A stretch of 64,000 nucleotides of DNA from a bacterium (GTDB lineage Bacteria > Actinomycetota > Acidimicrobiia > Acidimicrobiales > Bin134): the NCBI GenBank assembly GCA_026709025.1, contig JAPOTT010000005.1, forward strand, positions 58,321 to 122,320, written 5' to 3'. Position numbers and translations under genes: made by a program. Under the pieces are notes generated by a model. That model was given only the letters and a program-made list of their open reading frames with translations, was not told where the DNA came from and searched no databases. Shown here piece by piece: positions 41,679 through 51,100 of the stretch. The stretch's first letter is position 1. Every line of letters starts with the position of its first letter.

Positions 41679-42740
41679 ATGCAGTCAACCTTAGAGGCGC
41701 AAAAATCTGCCGAGCCTCGTAAACCGACTTTAGTGCATGCTAGGCGTGCTGCAGCAGCATGCATTGCCGATCCGAGAGTACGGAAAGTGTCTGTGTTTGG
41801 TTCGGTAGCTAGAGGCAAGGCTGGTCGCCACTCGGATATAGATTTGTTGCTACTAGTTGATCCTGCTTGGGGGATGAACACTGCGCATATTACCGCTGAT
41901 GTTCAAGCAGCCGCAGAAAACGCCGCAGGATATCCTTGCGATATTGTGCTTCGCACGCCTGCTGTGTGGAAGCATTTGTCTCAGAAAGTATCTGCTTCGT
42001 TTGATGCCGCAGTCAACAAACACTTGGTGCCACTATTGGACAGGGATTTTGATGAAAACGAAGGAGACATAAACGACATGGGGGAACCACCAACCAACGA
42101 ATCCCTAATGGCATCATCAGTGGCCGCTCTTAGTACACGTGCAAGAGGTATCAGGCGCGTGTTCCGTGCTATAGCAGATGAGAATCTTGATTTAGTTCAA
42201 GATACTACTCCATTGGTAGTTCAAATTGCGTATGTGTCTGATCGCATCAAACAAATCCTGCAAGAGACTCACCTTGGAATTGAATTATCTTTGAAATCTG
42301 CAAGTCTGTTGGTATCAACCACCGCTTTGGCAGAGACGCATAACCTACACCAACTACTCAACGCTTTGGCAGACTTTCCTGAGAAACATAAAATGGCCCA
42401 CTCTGTTCAGGAATTACAACGCATGCAAGGCGGCACAATCCAAAATTGGCGCATTGCTGTATACGGGAATGCCGCGGATAAGCTCAATGAACACATTACG
42501 GCAGACAACGCTAACGCACATTTTCAAGCGTTCATTGTTTGTGCGGATGCGATCATGGGTTTAGCCTCTCAGGAGTCGATGCCCAGCTCAGTGCGTGAGG
42601 CAAGCGAACTGCTCGGCATGGAACTTGAAGCTCTCAAGAGGCTCAATGTAGACGCTGAGTACATATTCGCAGGTGGTGACCAGAGATCGTATAACGCTCT
42701 CCACACAGCAGGTGTGACTAAGCTATTACGTAGCCAATAA
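41679..42740 (+). CDS. nucleotidyltransferase (MNT-type)-domain protein with long helical C-terminal half
   Basis: 'VFGSVARGKAGRHSDIDLLLLVD' GS-x9-DxD signature; all-helical second half, possibly HEPN-like. Confidence 0.75.
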   Translation: MQSTLEAQKSAEPRKPTLVHARRAAAACIADPRVRKVSVFGSVARGKAGRHSDIDLLLLVDPAWGMNTAHITADVQAAAENAAGYPCDIVLRTPAVWKHLSQKVSASFDAAVNKHLVPLLDRDFDENEGDINDMGEPPTNESLMASSVAALSTRARGIRRVFRAIADENLDLVQDTTPLVVQIAYVSDRIKQILQETHLGIELSLKSASLLVSTTALAETHNLHQLLNALADFPEKHKMAHSVQELQRMQGGTIQNWRIAVYGNAADKLNEHITADNANAHFQAFIVCADAIMGLASQESMPSSVREASELLGMELEALKRLNVDAEYIFAGGDQRSYNALHTAGVTKLLRSQ

Positions 42741-42765
42741 CCTAACAGATTACCTCAACCTAGGT

Positions 42766-43857
42766 CTAGAGTTTGGTTAGGGTGTTTCCTGAGTCTAGTT
42801 CAAAGAGGTGGACTTTGTTTATGTTATCTATGGATATTTCTGCTTCTGTATCTTCTTGAGGGGCTTCAGATGGATCCACGATGGCAATCAATTCTGAGGC
42901 TTCTTGTTGCCCAGCCTCGCTGAGTTCCATGTGAACTTGGACTTCTTTACCCAAATGCTCCACCAACACAACCTTGCCTTTGAAGTGGCCTTCACCAGCG
43001 GCAGCCATTGAAAGGTGCTCGGGCCGTACTCCCACCTGCACCTCACCGCTTTGTGGCGCATACCGGGTGTGCAAAGATAGCTTGGCAGAACCAACCTCTA
43101 GATGCTCTCCGTCAAAAGAACCAACAAGCATGTTCATTGTGGGAGCACCAATAAACTTAGCTACGAACACATTTGCTGGGTTGCTATAAAGATGTTCTGG
43201 CGATCCAATCTGCTGCACCACACCTTGATTAAGCACTACTACCCTGTCGCCCATGGTCATGGCTTCTGTCTGATCATGGGTAACGTAAATAGTAGTGGCC
43301 TGCAACCTGCGCTGCATCCGCGATATTTCCCCTCTCATCTCCACACGCAGCTTTGCATCCAAATTAGAAAGCGGCTCGTCCATCAAGAAAGCCGCTGGCT
43401 GACGAATAATAGCCCGCCCCATGGCCACCCTTTGCCGCTGACCGCCAGACAGCTCACCGGGACGGCGAGCCAAATAAGGAGACAAGCCCAACAAAGACGC
43501 AACATTTTCAACCTGAGCTAGCCGTTCAGCCTTTTTAACACCGCGAATCTTCAGACCAAAACCAATGTTCTCTGCAACAGTGAGATGAGGAAACAAGGCA
43601 TAGTTCTGAAACACCATAGCAATATTGCGAGTACCAGCAGGCACATTGGAAACATCCGCTCCGTCTATGTGCAGTTCTCCACCAGAAGAAGTCTCTAATC
43701 CAGCAACAATCCGAAGCAAGGTGGTCTTACCGCAACCACTAGGACCTACCAAAACAATAAACTCACCATCTGCAATATCCAGATCTACCTCAGAAAGCGC
43801 TGGTGGGCCATCAGATGAAAAGACCTTAGTAATACCGTTCAAAGAAATAGAAGCCAT
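42766..43857 (-). CDS. sugar ABC transporter ATPase (MsmK/UgpC-like)
   Basis: 'GPSGCGKTTLLRIVAGLE', 'LSGGQRQRVAMGRAI', C-terminal TOBE region. Confidence 0.95.
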   Translation of the reverse strand: MASISLNGITKVFSSDGPPALSEVDLDIADGEFIVLVGPSGCGKTTLLRIVAGLETSSGGELHIDGADVSNVPAGTRNIAMVFQNYALFPHLTVAENIGFGLKIRGVKKAERLAQVENVASLLGLSPYLARRPGELSGGQRQRVAMGRAIIRQPAAFLMDEPLSNLDAKLRVEMRGEISRMQRRLQATTIYVTHDQTEAMTMGDRVVVLNQGVVQQIGSPEHLYSNPANVFVAKFIGAPTMNMLVGSFDGEHLEVGSAKLSLHTRYAPQSGEVQVGVRPEHLSMAAAGEGHFKGKVVLVEHLGKEVQVHMELSEAGQQEASELIAIVDPSEAPQEDTEAEISIDNINKVHLFELDSGNTLTKL

Positions 43858-43863
43858 ATAAAC

Positions 43864-44724
43864 CTACTTAGTTGCTCCGACAGTTAATCCTTCAATGATC
43901 CGCCGCGAAAGCCAAGTGTAAAGAATGATTAGAGGTGTCAGCATGATCACAACGCTGGCAAAAAGCCCTACCCAATTAGAGGTGTAGCGCATAGCCCCAA
44001 AAGTGTTCAGCAATCCAACACCGATAGTACGTTTGCCCTCATCATAGGTCAACACCAGAGCCAACAAAAACTCATTCCACAACCCCACTGCCACAATCAA
44101 GGCAGATGCCACCATACCGGGTCTTGCTAACGGCAACATCACAGAAAATACCCGTAGAGGACTTGCACCTTCCACCACTGCGGCTTCCTCCAATTCGCTA
44201 GGCAAAGAACGAAAGAACCCGGTCATCAAAAATACAGCAAACGGCATCGAAACGCCCATATAAGTAAGAGTCAAACCCCAGAGGCTGTTGGTTAGGTTCA
44301 CTTCAGACAAACCCACAAACAAAGGAATAATAATGGCGTGAACAGGTACGCCTATGCCAAGCGCAAAAAAGCTTACCATAGGGCTAGCACCCCGAAACCG
44401 CATCCTTGTCAGCGCATACGCAGCAGGCGCTGCAACTGCCATCGTCAGAGCTGTGCCACCACCAACGGTCAGCAAGCTGTTAAGGGTAGTTTGTGCCAGA
44501 TTAAGCAGGTCCCAAGCATCTGAGAAGTTTTGCAGTTCGTTGCTATCGGGCAGAGCCCATAAATCCCTAAATACGGTGTTGTTGCGTTTGAAAGCTGCCA
44601 GTATCAGCCACGCCAACATTGCCAAGCTAAACAACACCCAGACCCACACAAATAAGCGACCAAAGCCTTTGCTAGCTAACCGCGCTCCACGTTTTGCTGC
44701 ACCAAGTTCCAATACCGATTCCAT
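43864..44724 (-). CDS. sugar ABC transporter permease (MalG-like)
   Basis: Multi-TM; 'EEAAVVEGASPLRVFSVMLPLARPG'. Confidence 0.93.
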   Translation of the reverse strand: MESVLELGAAKRGARLASKGFGRLFVWVWVLFSLAMLAWLILAAFKRNNTVFRDLWALPDSNELQNFSDAWDLLNLAQTTLNSLLTVGGGTALTMAVAAPAAYALTRMRFRGASPMVSFFALGIGVPVHAIIIPLFVGLSEVNLTNSLWGLTLTYMGVSMPFAVFLMTGFFRSLPSELEEAAVVEGASPLRVFSVMLPLARPGMVASALIVAVGLWNEFLLALVLTYDEGKRTIGVGLLNTFGAMRYTSNWVGLFASVVIMLTPLIILYTWLSRRIIEGLTVGATK

Positions 44725-45662
44725 TAGAACTCCACAACCCTGCGATGCATTATTCGCCGGATAAGCACCACCAAAAAGCCTACAAGCACAACCATCACCA
44801 CAGCTATGGCGCTACCTTGCCCCAGAGCAAAAATGGGACTTCGATTACCCAAAGCCACAGCGTACACCTGCACTGGCAAAGTCCAAGTAGCGATTGATGG
44901 GTCTGTTCCAGACCCACCGAATGCATAAATGAACTCAAAGGTCTTAATGGCAGTTATCACCCACAACACAGCTGCCACACTCAGCACATCCCAGGTTAAC
45001 GGAAGCGTTACCCTGAACAACTTCTGACGAGAACTAGCTCCCTCTAGATCGGCTGCTTCATAAAAGTGCTTGGGAATCCGGTCAACGCCTGCCATCAAGA
45101 TGGTGACAAAAAAGCCCGTATAAATCCAGACCAATCCGGCAATCACCGAGCGAAAAATAATATCAGGTGCCAGCCATGTTCTGGTAGCAAAATCAAGTCC
45201 GATGGCTTCAAGAAAACCATTAAGAAGCCCATTGCGGGGAGCTAACAACACACCCCAAGCAATAGCTAGTGCTACTGGCGGCACTACATTGGGGAAAAAC
45301 AGAACTGCGCGGAGAAATTTTTTGGCCCGCATCTCACGCAGAAGCATCGTGAACAAAAAGGAAAAGAAAAACACCAAAAGACCGCCCACTGCAAGGATTC
45401 CAAGTGTGCGGTTGAAGGAACCCCAAAAGGTATCACTTCTAAAAAGATGGCGGTAGTTGTCTAACCCTACAAACTCAGGGCTATCTCCAATACCACGCCA
45501 CTCAGTAAAGCTAATCCACACCGTGGCCACCGTAGGGGCCATGATGATAAGCAAATAAATAGTTAATGCAGGAGCGATGAAAGTGGCAGCGCGGCGACCA
45601 TCATGGCGCAGGTGTGGAGGGGATACACCCTTCGCGCTAGACACCTCCATCGCTTCCTGCAT
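44724..45662 (-). CDS. sugar ABC transporter permease (MalF-like)
   Basis: Multi-TM; 'YEAADLEGASSRQKLFRVTLPLTWDVL'. Confidence 0.93.
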   Translation of the reverse strand: MQEAMEVSSAKGVSPPHLRHDGRRAATFIAPALTIYLLIIMAPTVATVWISFTEWRGIGDSPEFVGLDNYRHLFRSDTFWGSFNRTLGILAVGGLLVFFFSFLFTMLLREMRAKKFLRAVLFFPNVVPPVALAIAWGVLLAPRNGLLNGFLEAIGLDFATRTWLAPDIIFRSVIAGLVWIYTGFFVTILMAGVDRIPKHFYEAADLEGASSRQKLFRVTLPLTWDVLSVAAVLWVITAIKTFEFIYAFGGSGTDPSIATWTLPVQVYAVALGNRSPIFALGQGSAIAVVMVVLVGFLVVLIRRIMHRRVVEF

Positions 45663-45705
45663 GACTCTAAAGGCTCAGTCCTAAAACCTAGACTTTGCCC
45701 TATGC

Positions 45706-47151
45706 TTACTGGTTTGCCCAGTAATTAGAAGTAGTTTCTGCCATCTCGTCAATAAACTCATCTGCACCAATCTGGCCGAAGAAGAGTTGATCATCAAGTT
45801 GCATAAACTCAACCCAGTACTCAGGATAGTCACCCTGAACACCATCGTATGGGCGGTGGCCAGCAGGACTTGCTGCCAACATATCAACCGCATCTTGCAG
45901 TTCAGGCGGCACACCAATATCGCTGCGAGGAACCAAGTTCTTCGCAACATCAACCATTCCAGACAACCGCTCGCTGTTCAAAGCATACGCAATGAACTCT
46001 TGTGCAGCTGTAGGTGAATCGGCTGCTTCAGGCACAACCCAGCCAATCTGATACACCTCAGCCGACTCATAGCCGCCTTCAGTGGTTGGGAATGGCAAAA
46101 GCCGGTATTCAAAACCTTCGCTAGAATAGCTTGCGGTTTCGGATGCTAGCCATGTGCCGTTGATGTTGAAAGTACCATTACCGTTAGCCCATTCTTGCTG
46201 AGCAATCGGCCAGTTGCTACCTTCGTAACCATCGGCTAGAGCACCAGATTCAACTAACTCTACAAGATCTTCAACGGCTGCTCTGATGTAATCCGAGCGC
46301 CACAGATCACCTGTGGGATCAGCAGCTGCAGCGTTGAACGAACCCGGTCCACCGTGACGGAGAATCAACCAGTACAACCAGTAAGCATTGTAGAAGTTGA
46401 TCAAACCATCATGCTGCACAGCGTTATCGCCTGCTGCAAGAGCTGTCTCAATGAACTCATCCCAAGTTTCGGGACGCTCCAAGCCAAACTCAGCCAACCG
46501 ACGGGCATCATAGTGAATGCCAGAAGAGTTGACGATGTAAGGAATGATGTGCGGTTCGCCATCAACAGCATAAATATCTAAGAAGGATTCTGGAATGACT
46601 TCGCCAACGGTGACATCCTCGCCGGGAATCTCATGGTCTAGCAAAGAACCAAGCGGATGGGTCTCTCCTGTATTAACCAAAGCACCAGCCAAAGGCTCAG
46701 CTTCAAAACCAATCAAGTCCACAGCGTCTCCCGCAGAAAGAGCAGCTCTCACGCTCGTGAGTACTTCTCGGCCTGCCCAGAGCACATCCACATCAACGCC
46801 AGTGTCTTCCTCATAGGAATCAATGATCCCCTGAAGCACCTCTTGCTGTGGTTCACCTTCGTTCCACATAGAGAAGTAACGCAAGGTGTTGTCCTCATCA
46901 GGTTCCATATCGTCGCGTGGTTCCTCAGTTGGTTCCATTGGCTCTTCCATGTCATCGCCTGGTTCCTCAGTTGGTTCCATTGGCTCTTCCATGGCGTCTG
47001 AAGTTGGCGCTTCAGTGGCCTCTGGAACAGAAGCCGTACCGGAATCTGAGTCATCATCATTGCCGCATCCAGCAGCAACAAGCGCTAGCGTTAGCAAAGC
47101 GGCGACGAAAATCAGCCAAAGCGGACGCCTTCCGTCTCTTTTATTAATCAT
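45706..47151 (-). CDS. sugar ABC transporter substrate-binding lipoprotein with acidic repeat linker
   Basis: Lipobox LVAAGCGND; 'EEPMEPTEEPGDDMEEPMEPTEEPRDDMEPDED'; SBP family 1 pattern. Confidence 0.92.
   Translation of the reverse strand: MINKRDGRRPLWLIFVAALLTLALVAAGCGNDDDSDSGTASVPEATEAPTSDAMEEPMEPTEEPGDDMEEPMEPTEEPRDDMEPDEDNTLRYFSMWNEGEPQQEVLQGIIDSYEEDTGVDVDVLWAGREVLTSVRAALSAGDAVDLIGFEAEPLAGALVNTGETHPLGSLLDHEIPGEDVTVGEVIPESFLDIYAVDGEPHIIPYIVNSSGIHYDARRLAEFGLERPETWDEFIETALAAGDNAVQHDGLINFYNAYWLYWLILRHGGPGSFNAAAADPTGDLWRSDYIRAAVEDLVELVESGALADGYEGSNWPIAQQEWANGNGTFNINGTWLASETASYSSEGFEYRLLPFPTTEGGYESAEVYQIGWVVPEAADSPTAAQEFIAYALNSERLSGMVDVAKNLVPRSDIGVPPELQDAVDMLAASPAGHRPYDGVQGDYPEYWVEFMQLDDQLFFGQIGADEFIDEMAETTSNYWANQ
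46919..46992. repeat. 32-bp direct repeat within the acidic linker of the SBP gene
   Basis: GGTTCCTCAGTTGGTTCCATTGGCTCTTCCAT at 46919-46950 and 46961-46992. Confidence 0.85.
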
Positions 47152-47212
47152 ATTTTCTCCTTATTTTGGTTGGATATCTATGAATGTGCGAAAAATCATC
47201 GGTTGCATTGCC

Positions 47213-48112
47213 TCATGAAGCACTTGGCTGGTTGAGGCCATTCAAAATCACTGAGCGTGTCAAATTTCTCGGCGAATCAGGGTTCCAGCCATTCTTTTCA
47301 GCCAAAACCAACCCCAAACGCTGCACTGCAACCAACGAGGCAAGCGGATCACAATCGGGCCAATAAACCTGTGCCCCAGCAGCTTTAACCTGCTCAATCA
47401 AAGCTTCGTCTCTAGGCCCAAATCCCCACAGTAAAGTGGCTTCATCAGCCACTGAAATAGGTCCATGTCGATATTCCATGGCCGGGTACGACTCGCTCCA
47501 CGCACCAGCCATCTCTCGCAATTTGAGGGCTGCCTCATTAGCAATACCGTAAGTCCAACCTATTCCCACAAAAACAAACTGACGCGCTTTATGCCATTTC
47601 TGGATTTCAAGGTCTGTTGCAAAGCTAGATCGGGTATCGTCTAGGGAAGTCTGAACGCTATAGCCAACGCTTGTCAGCAACGTCACCAGCGCTGTGGTGG
47701 CAAATCTTGTTTGCACCACAGATTCCTCGTCTGCAAAGGACATCACCAAAAGCTCATCGGCTAGGTCTGCGATTGGGCCATCTGCGTTAGCCGTCAAAAC
47801 AATTTTAGTCTTGGCTTTAGCATGACCAAGCACATCTAATACCTCTGTGGTGGTACCAGATCGAGAGATACCCAACAGACAATCCCATTCACGCCGTGGT
47901 GCCAAAGAAGCAGGGAACGCATCGGTTCGGCCAAAACCTTGATCTTCTCTGAATGCAGCGTAGCTCTGGGCTATGTATAGCGATGTGCCACACCCAACAA
48001 CCCCAACCCATGCACCATGCTTGGGCAGCCTCAGCGACTGCTCCAAAACCCGAGGATCGGCCCACACATCGGGTTGGGTAGCGATCTCTCGCGTGACATG
48101 ACTAGTTGGCAT
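47213..48112 (-). CDS. SIS-domain sugar isomerase/deaminase-like protein (GlmS/AgaS-like)
   Basis: 'VVGCGTSLYIAQSYAAFRE', 'LLGISRSGTTTEVLDVL', 'PAMEYRHGPISVADEATLL'; ORF track starts at 48121. Confidence 0.9.
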   Translation of the reverse strand: MPTSHVTREIATQPDVWADPRVLEQSLRLPKHGAWVGVVGCGTSLYIAQSYAAFREDQGFGRTDAFPASLAPRREWDCLLGISRSGTTTEVLDVLGHAKAKTKIVLTANADGPIADLADELLVMSFADEESVVQTRFATTALVTLLTSVGYSVQTSLDDTRSSFATDLEIQKWHKARQFVFVGIGWTYGIANEAALKLREMAGAWSESYPAMEYRHGPISVADEATLLWGFGPRDEALIEQVKAAGAQVYWPDCDPLASLVAVQRLGLVLAEKNGWNPDSPRNLTRSVILNGLNQPSAS

Positions 48113-48119
48113 CGTGTTC

Positions 48120-48148
48120 ATTGTACGCGTATCTGTAAGTTAATTCAA
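48120..48148 (-). promoter_or_regulatory. putative promoter: TTGAAT - 17 nt - TACAAT
   Basis: -35 at 48143-48148, -10 at 48120-48125; an ATG begins 7 nt after the -10. Confidence 0.55.
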
Positions 48149-48194
48149 GCTCAAATGAACATAATCGAACATCAAGATGAACTTTAGCAGCGAG

Positions 48195-51100
48195 TTAGCT
48201 GGTGGTCTCGTCTGCTGCGCTGCTGTTGGCCTCTAAGGCTTTGAGGGCTTCGAGCACCGGCACCCACCGCTCCCAACCCCTATCCACATAGCCCTGCGCC
48301 TCAGCCACGGTCATAGGCGTACCAGTAAACCCAGGCACCTCAACCCCAAAAGCCAACAAAACCCTATTCCACCGCGTCACATGCTCTTCACCACTGTCGA
48401 CTTCAGCCGCAAACCTCCGCACATCGGCCACCAACCTCAACGGCACCACATAAACCGACGGCACAGAATCATCATCATCTGCAGCCTCGCTATCATCATC
48501 ATCTGCAGCGGTGCTGTTGGCCTCTAAGGCTTTGAGGGCTTCAAGCACCGGCACCCACCGCTCCCAACCCCTATCCACATAGCCCTGCGCCTCAGCCACG
48601 GTCATAGGCGTACCAGTAAACCCAGGCACCTCAACCCCAAAAGCCAACAAAACCCTATTCCACCGCGTCACATGCTCTTCACCACTGTCGGCTTCAGCCG
48701 CATAGCCCTGCACAGTAGCCACTAGAACTGGGTCTGCAACATACGGATCTGCAACATCTGGCTCCACTCCAACAGCCGCATCAGCAGATAGGGCATCTAG
48801 CTCAGAAGAACCAGAATCGGTTGTATTGTAAGTGTTGTACAGGGCAGTGATTTGGGTGCCCGAGAGAGAGCTTGCGTATATTTGAATGTCGTCTATGTCG
48901 GCATGTATGGGAGCCGATCCGTCGGCATCGGCACCAATTGTGTGAAGTGGCAGATCAAAGCTGCGTGCGATCTGGTTGCGTTGCTGACCGTTCACATACA
49001 GGTAAGTCTGCGAGGCTGTACCCACAATAGCGATGTGTGTCCAAGTTGTGAGCGGGGGGCTGAAATTTAACCTGAAATCACCTACACCGCGTTTGGAGAA
49101 ACCTATTTGATATAGTTTTTCAATGTCTGAAAGTTGATTTGCCTCCACATATTGCTGTAGCTTCACACGCCAATCAGCCGTACTGTTGGTAGATAACAGC
49201 ACCGCATCTCGAGACACGCGCTGGAGGTTGACCCACATCGCTACTGTCCACCCACATCGACTCACATTTACTGAAGGCTGATCAACCACCAAACGGCCTG
49301 GCCCGGTAGGTGGTTGAGCCCCCGAAGCAGTGGGATCAAAGCGCAGCCCACGAGAATTATAGCCATAAGTTGCACCTGTAGTGGTGTAGCCAACGAACTT
49401 TGCTGTGGTGTTTGATGTACCCGAATTTTTACCAACATCGTTCTCATCGTCAAATGTCCAGTGATGGCGAACCTCTGCGGCCTCTGCAGTACAGTGCGAG
49501 CTGTACAGGTCGGTAACTTGAGCGGCAGAAAGCGCTTCATCAAACACCTTTAGCTCATCGAGCTTGGCGCGAGGTGAGTTGATGCTACCTGAGCGACCTA
49601 AGTAGCCTTGCCGCCAATCCATGTAACCGATGCTCATAAGAGGCAAAGGCATAGACGTATCCACTTTGCTGTTGTAAGTGCCGTTCACATATAGCATTAT
49701 CTCCGCTGTACCAGCTACAAAAGTAAGGTGCGTCCATTGGTTCATAGGCACCACATAGTCAAAGTAGTAGTGATTTGTAGTTACAGTGCCATCTCTGTTA
49801 GTTACATTGTTGGTAACCGCAACTTTGCGGGAGCCGTGCAGTTCTAGGTGTATGAAAGAGTAGTAGTGTGTGTATGGGTCTAGCGTGGCTAAAAGCACTG
49901 CGTTTGCACGTGCGGCATGGGGGTTAACCCAGATACCCGCGGTCCATGGAGGTTCTATATCGGTGTTGCCTAAGTTTACGCCGGTGGTACCATCATCTAT
50001 TACCCAAGACTCACGGGCAATAGCATCGTCGCTTACATCATCGTGGAACGACCCTCGGTGACCATGTATAGACTGTATCTTTTCTTCTAGCATCGTGGTG
50101 AACGGTTCGCCCCCTTGAGGCCAGTGCATTCCTGAAGGCCAGGTGCTGTGATCGAAGTTGTAGTGGTAAGACGGCTTCTGATCATTAACCCGCGCAGGCT
50201 TAACAAAACCCACATAACCGGGCGCGTGACCAATATTGTCGAGACGCTGATAAAAATCATTAATCGTGTCTTGGGGTTCGGTATGGTTCCACCACCGATC
50301 AGCCACAGCTGCACGGCCCGGGTACATGTGCTTTTCAAAGAACTCATCGCGCGACCAGAACATCTGATCAGGCCACACCGCCAAGCTAAACCCTAGCTGC
50401 TTGGGATGCCTAATATCCGAAGAGGCTGGGTTGTAAGAAGAAGGCGCGCCACCACCGCCTGTGTAGTATCCTCCAAAGTTGGTAGCATCAGAGCCGTTGT
50501 ACAAGAACTTAGGCTCCAAGAACAAGGCACCTTCCCCAAGACTCGGTGTCAAATAATTGCCGTGCGTAAAAACACTGTTGATCGTTTCGTAGGGCTTATA
50601 GCCTTGTCTAGAAAAAGCTGAGCCCTCCCAGGGCATCATGATCACATCCCTGTCCAAAGTCAACGAACCTGGGGCCAAGTTCTCAACTCCGTTCCAGATT
50701 ATCGACTGCTTGTTATGCGTCTTAACCGTTGCGTTCATCATGTTAATGAACTCCAGCATCAAGTCTCCGGAGCGCAAAAGATGGGAATTGTTGTTCACAT
50801 AGTTATAAATCCGCGGACAAGCTCCAATCGTGGAAGGTACTTCATCTGCGCCTAGATGCACAAACGGGCTTGTAAACCATGGGATAAACCTGTTCAAAAT
50901 CTCGTTCACCCTAGTTCTAGCCTCAGTCGAGGTCATATCAATTATGTAACTTGGCTCCTTTTTGATGTTGCTCTGAACACACGGATCTTCATTTCGTTCA
51001 TTAGGACTAGCCAAGCCGATCTCAAAGAAATTAGACAAAGCAGTGGCATGGCCCGGGAAGTTAAAGCCAGGCACCAACGTCAAGTGATGTTCTTGTGCCA

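Noticed and set aside
48221-48702. Direct repeats considered as a CRISPR or IS-related array
   Set aside because: Only two 191-bp in-frame copies with a coding linker; no short spaced repeats or cas genes
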